Part shown: positions 1 through 8,572 of the stretch, piece by piece
How the letters are laid out: each line of letters starts with the position of its first letter
Position numbering within the stretch: position 1 is the stretch's first letter
From: UBA1189 sp045612065
GTDB taxonomy: Bacteria; Bacteroidota; Bacteroidia; Bacteroidales; Bacteroidaceae
Assembly (NCBI GenBank): GCA_045612065.1
Contig: JAZKYH010000022.1
Location: 1 to 64,000, forward strand
Length of the DNA: 64,000 bases
Reading direction: 5' to 3'
Made by a program: the position numbers and the translations under genes
Notes under the pieces: model-generated
Told to the model about the DNA's origin: nothing
What the model saw: the letters and a program-made list of their open reading frames with translations, nothing else
Database searches by the model: none

Positions 1-592
1 ATGTGGCAAGTACGGACAACCCGTGCAGGCACTGCTCAAGAAGGCTGCCATGCTTGATATTGCTACTATATGTCCGCTCCACGGCCCCGTGCTGACAAAA
101 GACCTGGGCCGCTACATCGGTATGTACGACAAGTGGGGCCGCTACGAGGCCGAGAGCGATGGTGTACTCATTGCATACGCCTCTATCCATGGTGGCACTG
201 CCGTGGCAGCACACCGCATGGCCGACTTGCTGCGCGATAAGGGAGCTACCGAAGTGATGACAATAGACCTCTGCCGTGCCGACCTGTCGGCAGCCTTGGC
301 CGAGGCGTTCCGTATGAAGCACCTGCTGCTTGCCGCCTCCTCGTATGACGGAGGGTTGTTTACGCCAATGTACAACTTCCTGCATCTCCTGCAGGCCAAG
401 ACCTACAGAAACCGTCGTGTAGGCCTCATCGAGAATGGTTCGTGGGCACCCTGTGCAGGGCGTGTGATGAAGGAGATGCTTGCAGCAATGAAAGATATCG
501 ACCTCGTGGAACCTATGGTCACCATACGTTCGACCATGAAGGCTTCCGATAAACCTGCTATGGAGACCTTGGCAGAGAGGATGCTCAGTTGA
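1..592 (+). CDS. A-type flavoprotein (flavodiiron/FprA family), C-terminal part
   Basis: The reading frame is open from base 2, so the gene starts upstream of the window. The fragment begins with the end of the metallo-beta-lactamase-like diiron domain; the motif CPLHGPVL near residue 20 carries a family metal-ligand histidine. It continues into a flavodoxin domain (about residues 55-195) with a phosphate-loop-like stretch ASIHGGTA and the later ENGSWAP motif. Flavodiiron proteins reduce O2 to water or NO to N2O in the cytoplasm of anaerobes, using electrons from rubredoxin or a reductase. The family call is firm. The substrate (O2 or NO) cannot be told from this part. A palindromic terminator follows the stop codon. 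Confidence 0.9.
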   Translation, partial: CGKYGQPVQALLKKAAMLDIATICPLHGPVLTKDLGRYIGMYDKWGRYEAESDGVLIAYASIHGGTAVAAHRMADLLRDKGATEVMTIDLCRADLSAALAEAFRMKHLLLAASSYDGGLFTPMYNFLHLLQAKTYRNRRVGLIENGSWAPCAGRVMKEMLAAMKDIDLVEPMVTIRSTMKASDKPAMETLAERMLS

Positions 593-611
593 TTATTCCA
601 AAAAACAAGTA

Positions 612-637
612 GAGGGTGCGTCATATGACACACCCTC
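612..637. terminator. Near-perfect palindromic terminator
   Basis: A 26-base inverted repeat (GAGGGTG arm at 612-618, CACCCTC at 631-637) with one internal mismatch lies between the flavoprotein stop and the convergent minus-strand gene ending at 720. It has only a short T stretch, so it is read as a probable bidirectional terminator. Confidence 0.6.
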
Positions 638-719
638 CTTATAGACATTGCACATGAAGAAATTATTTATTGACAATGTCGCTTGATTGTATGGGAAAGG
701 TATCCCAATCGAATATTAT

Positions 720-1367
720 TTACTTTTCCTTGCCTGCTTTCGTGACCACATTGATTACTCCATTAAGCCCCTTGATACCCCATTGCTCTGCGGCTTTAGA
801 TCCGTTTTTGATAACTTCCATATGGGTTATATCATTAGGGTTTATTTTCTCAAGCTCTTTCTTGGAAATCTCCTTTCCATCGACAATAACGAGGGGATCA
901 GAAACTATAGTCACATTAGCGCTCTTGGTCGTTACCTTAATCACTCCTTTACTGCCTTTTTCACCATACGACTTGGCAACTTCAGAACCTGGCTCGAAAA
1001 CATAGACACTGGCAACATTTTCCGATTTTATCAAAGCCATCTCTTCATTTGACGATTCTTTGCCGTCTACAATGATGAGCGGTCCTAACATTTTGGAGAC
1101 TACTATAGGCCCGTTGGCATCTCCTTCAATAGTAAAGGTTTTTCCCGCCTCATCGCCCGTATATATCACGTGATGTTTCTCCACCACACCTTTGCCTTGC
1201 TTGTAGGCAATCATATACTTTGAGATGCGTTTGCCTTCGAGCTGCGAACCGTCGAAGTGCTCTATCGGCTGCTTGTCGATGATGTACTTGTCTATCGTGT
1301 CGTTTGCTACCTTGGCTTGGGTGCCGATGGCTACGGCACAGAGTGCTGTCAATAGGATTGTTCTCAT
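720..1367 (-). CDS. Secreted protein with repeated TonB-plug-like units
   Basis: A 215-residue protein with an N-terminal signal peptide (residues 1-18). It holds two clear copies of a plug-like unit, about residues 95-149 and 157-211. Each has the order P-L-hydrophobic-IVDGKE, an acidic helix, a short V-F or V-I strand, a GxKG turn and a GVIxVxTK end. This is the pattern of the plug of SusC/TonB-dependent receptors (VIDG ... IEVLKD ... YGxxGxNGVIxITTK), but no beta-barrel follows. Residues 27-60 resemble a third, degenerate unit. It is the last gene of an ECF sigma / anti-sigma-like operon, 22 bases after its neighbour. Location is probably periplasm or cell surface. The function is unknown; plug-like decoy or peptide-binding module is inference. 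Confidence 0.7.
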   Translation of the reverse strand: MRTILLTALCAVAIGTQAKVANDTIDKYIIDKQPIEHFDGSQLEGKRISKYMIAYKQGKGVVEKHHVIYTGDEAGKTFTIEGDANGPIVVSKMLGPLIIVDGKESSNEEMALIKSENVASVYVFEPGSEVAKSYGEKGSKGVIKVTTKSANVTIVSDPLVIVDGKEISKKELEKINPNDITHMEVIKNGSKAAEQWGIKGLNGVINVVTKAGKEK

Positions 1368-1389
1368 AATTTTGAATGTTTTAGTGGGT

Positions 1390-1926
1390 TTAATTTATTG
1401 CTAACATTGAAGTACTTCCTTCCTCAGAATCTTTGTTCATGATATACATCTTGATGGTGCCGTCGGCAAGGGTGGCGGTCACCAATACGCACTCTTTGAT
1501 GGGCGATGCCGTTACCGTCTCTACATCCTCCACATTCATCAGCTGCTGCACATATCCCGCAATCTCTACGGTCGTGAAGGCCTCGCTAGGCACCTCCTCT
1601 TGCGGTAGCTGTACGTTGAGTACAAGCAGCAGAGCGATAGCTGCAGCCGCACCGCTAATCCAAGCCATACGGCGGATGATAGGTCTTGATTGCTTGGGCT
1701 TCGTCTGACTCACGATGCGGTCAAACTCCTCGGCTCCCTCCTTGGAGAGCAGCGCTTCGTTGGCGTGCTCCATCCGTATCATCTGGGCTATGGCGCGTTC
1801 ATCCTCCTCAGCCTCGTTTGCGGCGTAGTATGCAGCGAGCAGCGCCTCCTCAGCCACCGTCGTATCCGCTTCGAGGTACCTGGCCACGAGTACCATGCGC
1901 GTATCTTTATCCTTTATGTTTATCAT
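1390..1926 (-). CDS. Putative anti-sigma factor, single-pass membrane protein
   Basis: A 178-residue protein. It has an acidic alanine-rich helical N-terminus (about residues 1-75), a basic stretch KPKQSRPIIRR, one membrane segment (about 87-105, AWISGAAAAIALLLVLNV) and a C-terminal domain of about 70 residues that would lie in the periplasm. Its start codon overlaps the stop of the upstream ECF sigma factor (ATGA), which is the usual arrangement of a sigma factor with its membrane anti-sigma. No family-specific motif is recognised, so the role rests on gene order and topology. Its partner is expected to be the sigma factor at 1923-2423. Confidence 0.6.
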   Translation of the reverse strand: MINIKDKDTRMVLVARYLEADTTVAEEALLAAYYAANEAEEDERAIAQMIRMEHANEALLSKEGAEEFDRIVSQTKPKQSRPIIRRMAWISGAAAAIALLLVLNVQLPQEEVPSEAFTTVEIAGYVQQLMNVEDVETVTASPIKECVLVTATLADGTIKMYIMNKDSEEGSTSMLAIN

Positions 1927-2423
1927 AGTTGCTTGTTTAATATGTCCAACATTTGTTTACGTGCTTTCGACAGCGTAGATTTGATACTTGTCTTCGGCTT
2001 CCCTGTGGCCGAGGCTATCTCGTCGAGCGAGAGCCCCTCATCATTGCGTAGGTACAGATACTCCCTCTGCGTAGTGGTGAGCGTGCCGTACACCTCTTTG
2101 CGTATCCGTCGCAGGTCCTCCCTGTCGGTCAGCATCGTTGCCTCAAAGCCTCCGGTGTAGTTGTCGTGTGTCAAGCTCAACATCTCTACGCGCGCTTTCC
2201 TATAATGTCCCACGCAGATATTTTTCGTCATCTTCACCGCCATCGCCTCAGCATCCTTGATGGGGTAGCCACTTTCGGCCAGTTCCCAAAGCGACACCAG
2301 TGCCTCTTGCGCCACATCATCAGCCTCTACCCCCGAGGGCAGCGCAAAGTCACTCGCAAGAGCAAGTAACTTGCCTCTGACCCTCTTGGCCAATATTTCA
2401 AACTCGTCTTTCTCCATAATCAT
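1923..2423 (-). CDS. ECF-type RNA polymerase sigma factor
   Basis: A 166-residue protein with sigma-70 region 2 (about residues 10-80, including the DVAQEAL segment) and region 4 (about 110-160). Region 4 has the helix-turn-helix LYLRNDEGLSLDEIASATGK followed by a KTSIKSTLSKARK recognition helix. Length and domain order fit the extracytoplasmic-function family. It heads a three-gene operon with an anti-sigma-like membrane protein and a plug-repeat secreted protein. A likely -7 element (TACTTTTG on the minus strand, 2455-2462) lies upstream. The signal it answers to is not evident from sequence. Confidence 0.88.
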   Translation of the reverse strand: MIMEKDEFEILAKRVRGKLLALASDFALPSGVEADDVAQEALVSLWELAESGYPIKDAEAMAVKMTKNICVGHYRKARVEMLSLTHDNYTGGFEATMLTDREDLRRIRKEVYGTLTTTQREYLYLRNDEGLSLDEIASATGKPKTSIKSTLSKARKQMLDILNKQL

Positions 2424-2454
2424 TCGTTTCTACAAGGAGGTAGAAGAACTTAGA

Positions 2455-2462
2455 CAAAAGTA
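2455..2462 (-). promoter_or_regulatory. Probable -7 element of the ECF sigma operon
   Basis: Reads TACTTTTG on the minus strand, matching TAnnTTTG, about 32 bases before the sigma factor start. The nearest TTG upstream is 22 bases away, longer than the usual 19-20, so the match is partial. Confidence 0.4.
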
Positions 2463-2585
2463 AATCAAAAAAAGATACTTTTTTCAAGAAACACGGAACA
2501 ACTATTACTCATTACCCTCAAACATTCTTTCAAATCGGTTGTTAAAGATGGGCAAACCATTTCACTCACTTCTAACAACTTAACA

Positions 2586-4055
2586 ATGGAAAAGAATCGA
2601 TTGACCGCGGCCAACGGACGCCCTGTGGCCGACAACCAGAACTCGCAAACCGCAGGCCAGCGTGGTCCCATCTTGATGCAGGACCCGTGGCTCATTGAGA
2701 AGCTCGCCCACTTCGACCGCGAGGTAATCCCCGAGCGCCGCATGCATGCCAAGGGCTCGGGCGCCTATGGCACCTTTACCGTGACACACGACATCACGCA
2801 GTACACCCGTGCCGCCATCTTCAGCGAGGTGGGCAAGAAGACTGAGTGCTTCGTGCGCTTCTCCACCGTGGCCGGTGAGCGCGGCGCTGCCGATGCCGAG
2901 CGCGATATCCGCGGCTTTGCCATGAAGTTCTACACCGAAGAGGGCAACTGGGACCTCGTGGGCAACAATACCCCCGTCTTCTTCCTGCGCGACCCGCTGA
3001 AGTTCCCCGACCTCAACCACGCCATCAAGCGCGACCCACGCACCGGCATGCGCAGTGCCTCCAACAACTGGGACTTCTGGACCCTCCTTCCCGAGGCATT
3101 ACATCAGGTCACCATCACGATGAGTCCGCGCGGCATCCCCCTATCATACCGCCACATGCACGGCTTCGGCAGCCACACCTACAGCTTCTACAACAAGGAC
3201 AACAAGCGCACTTGGGTAAAATTCCACCTGCGCACCCTGCAAGGCATCAAGAACCTCACCGATGAGGAGGCCGAGGCCATCATCGCCAAGGACCGCGAGT
3301 CGCACCAACGCGACCTCTACGAAAGCATCGAACGTGGCGACTATCCCCGCTGGCTCTTCCAGGTGCAATTGATGAGCGAAGAGCAAGCCATAACCTACCG
3401 TATCAACCCCTTCGACCTCACCAAGGTGTGGCCACACGGCGACTTCCCCCTGCACGATGTGGGCATCCTGGAGCTCAACCGCAACCCCGAGAACTACTTT
3501 GCCGAGGTCGAGCAGGCCGCCTTCAACCCCATCAACGTGGTCGAGGGCATAGGCTTCTCGCCCGACAAGATGCTGCAAGGCCGCCTCTTCTCCTATGGCG
3601 ACGCACAGCGCTACCGCCTGGGCGTGAACCTGGAGCAGATACCCGTGAACCGTCCGCGCTGCCCCTTCCATGCCTACCATCGCGACGGTGCCATGCGTGT
3701 CGACGGCAACTACGGCTCCACCAAGGGCTATGAGCCCAACAGCTGGGGAGAGTGGAAGGAGTCGCCCCACACCAAGGAGCCTCCCCTCCCCCTGCATGGC
3801 GACGCCTACAACTACAACGAGTGGGACTACGACGATGACTATTACAGCCAGCCGGGCGACCTCTTCCGCCTCATGCCACCCGAGGAGCAGGAGCTCCTCT
3901 TTGCCAACACGGCACGTGCCATGGGCGATGCCGAGCTCTTCATCAAGCAACGCCACGTACGCAACTGCCATCGTGCCGACCCACGCTACGGAGAAGGTGT
4001 AGCCCGAGCCCTCGGCATCAACTTGGAGGAGGCGTTGACAGCCGGCGACGAGTGA
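2586..4055 (+). CDS. katA: Heme catalase (clade 3, KatA type)
   Basis: A 489-residue monofunctional catalase that splits hydrogen peroxide into water and oxygen in the cytoplasm. Visible motifs are the distal histidine in RRMHAKGSGAYG (about residue 55), the distal asparagine in VGNNTPVFFLRDP (about 128) and the proximal heme tyrosine in RLFSYGDAQRYRLG (about 338). Length fits small-subunit catalases of Bacteroides. In B. fragilis katA is under OxyR; no OxyR site could be recognised here. It is a single gene, divergent from the sigma operon and followed by gadB 100 bases downstream. The gene is strongly GC-biased at third positions, like gadB and metH. Confidence 0.97.
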   Translation: MEKNRLTAANGRPVADNQNSQTAGQRGPILMQDPWLIEKLAHFDREVIPERRMHAKGSGAYGTFTVTHDITQYTRAAIFSEVGKKTECFVRFSTVAGERGAADAERDIRGFAMKFYTEEGNWDLVGNNTPVFFLRDPLKFPDLNHAIKRDPRTGMRSASNNWDFWTLLPEALHQVTITMSPRGIPLSYRHMHGFGSHTYSFYNKDNKRTWVKFHLRTLQGIKNLTDEEAEAIIAKDRESHQRDLYESIERGDYPRWLFQVQLMSEEQAITYRINPFDLTKVWPHGDFPLHDVGILELNRNPENYFAEVEQAAFNPINVVEGIGFSPDKMLQGRLFSYGDAQRYRLGVNLEQIPVNRPRCPFHAYHRDGAMRVDGNYGSTKGYEPNSWGEWKESPHTKEPPLPLHGDAYNYNEWDYDDDYYSQPGDLFRLMPPEEQELLFANTARAMGDAELFIKQRHVRNCHRADPRYGEGVARALGINLEEALTAGDE

Positions 4056-4154
4056 CATACACCTCCTAAAGTTTGTTTATTCCTTTTCCCTACCGAAACA
4101 TTCCCTTACGGGTCTTGTTACAGATTGAACTTACTAACCCTTAAAGCATAAATT

Positions 4155-5573
4155 ATGGAACGAACAGATTTCAGTACCGACGTATTCGGGTCGAAGGAGA
4201 TGCTACAGCCTTCGCCCACAGACCGTATCCCCCAACATGGCACGCGACCCGACATCGCGTACCAGATGGTGAAGGATGAGACCTTTGCCCAGACTCAACC
4301 GCGCCTCAACCTCGCCACCTTTGTCACCACCTATATGGACCCCTATGCCACACGCCTGATGAACGAGGCCATCAGCCTCAACTACATCGACGAGACGGAG
4401 TATCCCCGCGTGGCGGTGATGTGTGCCAAGTGCATCAACATCATGGCCAACCTGTGGAACTCGCCCGAGAAGGCGCAGTGGAAGACGGGTGCGCTGGCCA
4501 TAGGCTCATCGGAGGCCTGCATGCTGGGTGGCGTGGCCGCATGGCTGCGCTGGAAGGAGCGCCGCGAGGCACAGGGCAAGCCTACCAACAAGCCCAACTT
4601 CATCATCTCCACCGGCTACCAAGTGGTGTGGGAGAAGTTTGCCGACCTGTGGCAGATCGAGATGCGCACCGTGCCCCTCACCTTGGAGCAGATCACCCTC
4701 GACCCCAAGCAAGTGATTGCGATGTGCGACGAGAACACCATCTGCGTAGTCCCCATACAGGGTGTCACCTGGACAGGACTGAACGATGATGTGGAGGCGC
4801 TCGATGCCGCACTCGACGAGTACAACAAACGTACAGGATATGACATCCCCATCCACGTGGATGCCGCCTCGGGCGGTTTCATCCTGCCCTTCCTGCAGCC
4901 CGAGAAGAAGTGGGACTTCCGCCTCAAGTGGGTACTCTCCATCAGTACCTCGGGACACAAGTATGGCCTCGTATACCCCGGCCTCGGATGGGTCATCTGG
5001 AAGGACAAGAAGTACTTGCCGGGGAAGATGTCGTTCTCGGTCAACTACCTCGGTGCCGACATCACGCAGGTGGGCCTCAACTTCTCACGCCCCGGCGCAC
5101 AGGTGCTGGGACAGTACTACCAGTTCATCCGCCTCGGATTCGAGGGCTACCGTCAGGTGCAGCAGAACTCGATGGAGATAGCACGCTACCTACACACCGA
5201 GATTGGCAAGATGGCGCCCTTCAAGAACTACAGCAAGGACATCGTGAACCCGCTCTTCATCTGGTACATGAAGGAGGAGTATGCCAAGGATGCCAAGTGG
5301 ACGCTCTTCGACCTACAGGATAAACTCAAGCAGAGCGGATGGATGGTGCCCGCCTACACCATGCCGAAGAATATCGAGGACAGCGTAGTGATGCGTATCG
5401 TGGTGCGCCAGGGCTTTAGCCGCGACATGGCCGATATGCTCCTCGGCGATATCAAAAATGCTATCGCCGACTTCGAGAAACTCGACTACCCCACCCCCTC
5501 GCGCATGGCCTACGAAAAGAACCTGCCCGTGAAACCCTCCGTGTTTACCCACACAGGAACAAAGCGAGGATGA
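4155..5573 (+). CDS. gadB: Glutamate decarboxylase
   Basis: A 472-residue PLP enzyme that converts glutamate to GABA and CO2 while consuming a proton. The PLP lysine is K269 in SGHKYG. The cofactor aspartate lies in HVDAASGGF (about residue 236), and EACMLGG near 117 fits the active-site region. The C-terminus (VFTHTGTKRG) keeps a histidine near the place where E. coli GadB uses its tail for pH-dependent closure; that parallel is inference. No glutamate/GABA antiporter (GadC) or glutaminase gene is adjacent, although these often accompany gadB in gut bacteria. A hairpin terminator follows at 5600-5640. Confidence 0.96.
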   Translation: MERTDFSTDVFGSKEMLQPSPTDRIPQHGTRPDIAYQMVKDETFAQTQPRLNLATFVTTYMDPYATRLMNEAISLNYIDETEYPRVAVMCAKCINIMANLWNSPEKAQWKTGALAIGSSEACMLGGVAAWLRWKERREAQGKPTNKPNFIISTGYQVVWEKFADLWQIEMRTVPLTLEQITLDPKQVIAMCDENTICVVPIQGVTWTGLNDDVEALDAALDEYNKRTGYDIPIHVDAASGGFILPFLQPEKKWDFRLKWVLSISTSGHKYGLVYPGLGWVIWKDKKYLPGKMSFSVNYLGADITQVGLNFSRPGAQVLGQYYQFIRLGFEGYRQVQQNSMEIARYLHTEIGKMAPFKNYSKDIVNPLFIWYMKEEYAKDAKWTLFDLQDKLKQSGWMVPAYTMPKNIEDSVVMRIVVRQGFSRDMADMLLGDIKNAIADFEKLDYPTPSRMAYEKNLPVKPSVFTHTGTKRG

Positions 5574-5599
5574 GGACATAGCATCAATTTAAAAGAACT

Positions 5600-5640
5600 C
5601 GTCAGCAGCTGTCACAAGGGATTCAGACTGGCTGCTGACG
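5600..5640 (+). terminator. Hairpin terminator after gadB
   Basis: Ten-base perfect arms (CGTCAGCAGC at 5600-5609, GCTGCTGACG at 5631-5640) enclose a 21-base loop and are followed by an AT-rich stretch. It lies between gadB and the serine palmitoyltransferase gene. Confidence 0.65.
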
Positions 5641-5675
5641 ATATATTATTTCTAAACCATCTTATAATACAGACA

Positions 5676-6863
5676 ATGAATCTCCTACGTAAACGCATGG
5701 CACGCTACGACTTGCCTGAGCAGATCAAAGCGAAAGGGGTGTATCCCTACTTCCGTTGCATCGAGAATGCGCAAGACACCGAAGTGATCATCAAGGGCCG
5801 ACGGGTGCTGATGTTCGGTTCCAACTCCTACTTGGGCCTCACCAACCACCCTCGCGTGATAGAGGCCTCCGTGAAGGCTGCGCGCAAGTATGGCACGGGA
5901 TGTGCCGGGTCGCGCTTCCTCAACGGCACCATCGACCTGCACCTGCAACTGGAGCATGAACTGGCCCAATGGGTGGGAAAGGAGGAGGTGATGGTCTACT
6001 CCACCGGATTCCAGGTAAACTTGGGCGTGGTGTCGTGCGTCACCGGACGCGAAGACTATGTCATCTGCGACGAACTGGACCATGCCTCCATCGTTGAAGG
6101 GCGAAGGCTGTCGTTCTCCACACCGCGCAAGTACCGGCACGGCGACATGCAGTCACTCGAACATGAGTTAGCACGTTGCCGCCCCGAAGCCATCAAGCTC
6201 ATCGTCACTGACGGCGTGTTCTCCATGGAGGGCGACATAGCCCCTATGCCCGAAATCGTGCACCTGGCCCAGAAGTACAATGCCAACATCATGGTGGACG
6301 AAGCGCATGGGTTTGGCGTGCTGGGGCCCAGCGGACGTGGCACCTGCCACCACTTCGGTGTAGCCGACAAGGTGGACCTCCTCATGGGCACCTTCAGCAA
6401 GTCGTTTGCCTCTATCGGTGGTTTCATCGCCTCCGACAGGGACACCATCAACTACCTGCGCCACAACTCGCGCTCCTACATCTTCAGCGCCTCGCTTCCT
6501 CCCTCGGCCACGGCAGCGGCACTCGAGTCGCTCCACATCATACAGGAGGAGCCCGAGCGCATAGCGCACCTGTGGAGGGTCACACGCTATGCCCTCGACA
6601 ACTTCCGTGCCCTGGGCTTCGAGACGGGTGCCACCGAGACACCCATCATACCACTCTATGTGCGCGACATGGACAAGACCTTCCTCGTCACCCGCATGCT
6701 CTTCGACGAGGGCATCTTCGTCAACCCCGTGGTGCCACCAGCCTGTGCGCCCAACGACACGCTCATACGCTTCTCGCTCATGGCTACCCACACCATAGAG
6801 CAGGTAGACTATGCGCTGGAGAAGATGACCGCATGTTTCAAGAAACTGGACATCCTCAAGTGA
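5676..6863 (+). CDS. spt: Serine palmitoyltransferase (alpha-oxoamine synthase family)
   Basis: A 395-residue PLP enzyme of fold type I. The signature GTFSKSFASIGGF contains the PLP lysine (K242), and VDEAHGFGVLG (about residue 208) holds the cofactor aspartate. The N-terminal YDLPEQIKAKGVYPYFR and FGSNSYLGLTNHP closely match the Bacteroides serine palmitoyltransferases, which condense serine with a fatty acyl-CoA (or acyl-ACP) to 3-ketosphinganine, the first step of sphingolipid synthesis. The alternatives KbaL/BioF are less likely because of this N-terminus and the SDR gene 12 bases downstream, in an apparent operon. Confidence 0.88.
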   Translation: MNLLRKRMARYDLPEQIKAKGVYPYFRCIENAQDTEVIIKGRRVLMFGSNSYLGLTNHPRVIEASVKAARKYGTGCAGSRFLNGTIDLHLQLEHELAQWVGKEEVMVYSTGFQVNLGVVSCVTGREDYVICDELDHASIVEGRRLSFSTPRKYRHGDMQSLEHELARCRPEAIKLIVTDGVFSMEGDIAPMPEIVHLAQKYNANIMVDEAHGFGVLGPSGRGTCHHFGVADKVDLLMGTFSKSFASIGGFIASDRDTINYLRHNSRSYIFSASLPPSATAAALESLHIIQEEPERIAHLWRVTRYALDNFRALGFETGATETPIIPLYVRDMDKTFLVTRMLFDEGIFVNPVVPPACAPNDTLIRFSLMATHTIEQVDYALEKMTACFKKLDILK

Positions 6864-6875
6864 GGAACCTGCGCG

Positions 6876-7868
6876 ATGAAGATTCTCATTACCGGCGCCT
6901 CAGGATTCATCGGCAGCCACATGGCCGACCATGCCATACAACAGGAGCATGACACGTGGGCTGCTGTGCGCCCCACGAGCGATCGGAGCAACCTACAAGC
7001 CCCAAGCCTGCGACACATCGTCTTGAACCTCGAAGATACAAAGGTGCTGGCCGCACAGTTCGAGGCACACCGTGCGCGCTACGGCAGGTGGGATGTAGTC
7101 ATCCACTGTGCCGGCGCCACCAAGTGTCGCCACGCACATGAGTTCGACCAAACCAACTATGAGGTGACGCGCAACCTTGTCGACACGCTGATGCGCCTCG
7201 GTATGGTGCCGCAGCAGTTCATCCTCATCAGCACGCTCGGCATCTACGGACCGCTACACGAGCAGGAGCCCTACTCCCCATTCACCGAGGCCGACACCCC
7301 CCACCCCAACACCCTTTACGGGAAAAGCAAGTATCGAGCCGAGGAGTATGTCAAGGGGATAGCGGCACTGCCCTATGTCATCTTCAGGCCCACGGGCGTG
7401 TATGGTCCGCGCGACAGGGACTACCAGCTGCTCGTGCGCAGCATACGTGCCCACATTGACCTTTCGCTCGGCATGCGACCGCAGCGGATAACGTTCGTCT
7501 ATGTGAAGGACCTCGTGGAGGCTGTCTTCCTGGCAATCAGAAAGGGGGTACAGCGTTGCAGTTACCTCGTCACAGATGGCAACACCTACAACAGTAGTGA
7601 CTTTACCCGTGCCGTGCGGGCCGCCTTGGGCAATCCCTTCACGCTACACCTCACCATCCCCCTATGGATGGGTCGCGTGGCAGCATTTATTGCCGATGTG
7701 GGAGGGAGGATATGTGGGCGCACCTTCACCTTCAACAGCGACAAATTCCGCATCCTGGCCCAGCGCAACTGGCAGTGCGACATAACACCCCTCACCGAGG
7801 AGTTAGGATTCCATCCCCGATACACGCTCGAAGCAGGGATAGCGGAGACTTTAACGAGTAACAAGTAA
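6876..7868 (+). CDS. Extended SDR (NAD-dependent epimerase/dehydratase family), probably sphingolipid-linked
   Basis: A 330-residue Rossmann-fold protein. The N-terminal ITGASGFIGSHMAD is the nucleotide-binding glycine motif. The catalytic pair is YGKSKYRAE (about residues 149-153, YxxxK), with the supporting serine in LISTLGIYGP. It begins 12 bases after serine palmitoyltransferase, so the two are probably co-transcribed. Genes of this class next to spt in Bacteroidetes and alphaproteobacteria are linked to ketosphinganine or ceramide reduction. That role is inferred from context; a sugar-nucleotide substrate cannot be excluded. Confidence 0.8.
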   Translation: MKILITGASGFIGSHMADHAIQQEHDTWAAVRPTSDRSNLQAPSLRHIVLNLEDTKVLAAQFEAHRARYGRWDVVIHCAGATKCRHAHEFDQTNYEVTRNLVDTLMRLGMVPQQFILISTLGIYGPLHEQEPYSPFTEADTPHPNTLYGKSKYRAEEYVKGIAALPYVIFRPTGVYGPRDRDYQLLVRSIRAHIDLSLGMRPQRITFVYVKDLVEAVFLAIRKGVQRCSYLVTDGNTYNSSDFTRAVRAALGNPFTLHLTIPLWMGRVAAFIADVGGRICGRTFTFNSDKFRILAQRNWQCDITPLTEELGFHPRYTLEAGIAETLTSNK

Positions 7869-7906
7869 CGACAACGGCCATGTGGCAAAAAATAGCACAC
7901 ACGGCA

Positions 7907-7938
7907 TTTGGGTGAATCAAATATTTGTGCGAACTTTG
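7907..7938 (+). promoter_or_regulatory. Putative promoter of the membrane protein-metH unit
   Basis: TTTG at 7907-7910 is followed after 20 bases by GAACTTTG at 7931-7938, one base off the Bacteroidetes TAnnTTTG element. It falls between the SDR gene and the ATG at 7964. It covers an upstream in-frame TTG at 7925, which argues for the ATG as start. Confidence 0.5.
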
Positions 7939-7963
7939 CCTATTATTCAAAAACGAAACACAA

Positions 7964-8557
7964 ATGAACCCGATGAACAAATTTTCACGTATAGCGGTCA
8001 TAGGCTACTCGCTCTACTTGGTTGTAGAAATGATTATCTATCCACTCATCACAAAAGTTCCGCCTCTTTTATCTACAATTTTGAACGTAATATATATAAC
8101 ATCATTCATTGCTGTTGCGGCATGGATAATATCGCACGACAAGAATTTGAAGAAACCGGCAACGTTCATCATCATCGCTGCTGCATTATACACCATCAAT
8201 AGAATACTCACATACTACTTTCAGATGCATCACCTGATGGCAGGTGCCAAATCTTCTCTGATCACCACTGCCATTTACATCCCCGCTCTGATATTCAAGT
8301 GCAAAGGATTCTTCAAACTTGCAAAGGGACTACCCCAAGGCAATATGGCAAGGTATATGGCGAAAGTTATTCCGTGGACAGAACTGGTTCCACTAATCAC
8401 CTCTTTAGCTTTTACAATCATCATGTCGTTTACGACAATCCCAAGTATTGTTTTAAGAATGCCTAGCACAATCATGTTCTTGACAGAGATTCTCGCAATG
8501 GCCATATTATGCTATTACCTACCCAAAGCTATAGAACATAAAGAAGAACTGCAATAA
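7964..8557 (+). CDS. Multi-pass membrane protein of unknown function
   Basis: A 197-residue, strongly hydrophobic protein with about six predicted membrane segments (around residues 9-28, 34-54, 64-80, 95-110, 132-155 and 165-188). No family was recognised. The open frame reaches back to a TTG at 7925, but that codon lies inside the putative promoter, so the ATG at 7964 is preferred. It sits 15 bases before metH and is probably co-transcribed with it. A+T content is higher than in the genes on either side. A role connected to methionine or cobalamin would be a guess from position only. Confidence 0.65.
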   Translation: MNPMNKFSRIAVIGYSLYLVVEMIIYPLITKVPPLLSTILNVIYITSFIAVAAWIISHDKNLKKPATFIIIAAALYTINRILTYYFQMHHLMAGAKSSLITTAIYIPALIFKCKGFFKLAKGLPQGNMARYMAKVIPWTELVPLITSLAFTIIMSFTTIPSIVLRMPSTIMFLTEILAMAILCYYLPKAIEHKEELQ

Positions 8558-8572
8558 AATACACATAGCACG

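Noticed and set aside
3144..4058. 304-codon open frame antisense to the catalase gene
   Set aside because: It is a mirror of the strongly GC-biased third positions of katA; the product has valine-rich low-complexity sequence and no motif.
7925..7963. TTG start that would lengthen the membrane protein before metH
   Set aside because: It lies within the putative promoter; the ATG at 7964 gives a normal leader.
8558..8572. Cobalamin riboswitch before metH
   Set aside because: Only 15 bases separate metH from the upstream gene, and no B12-box-like sequence was seen before that gene either.
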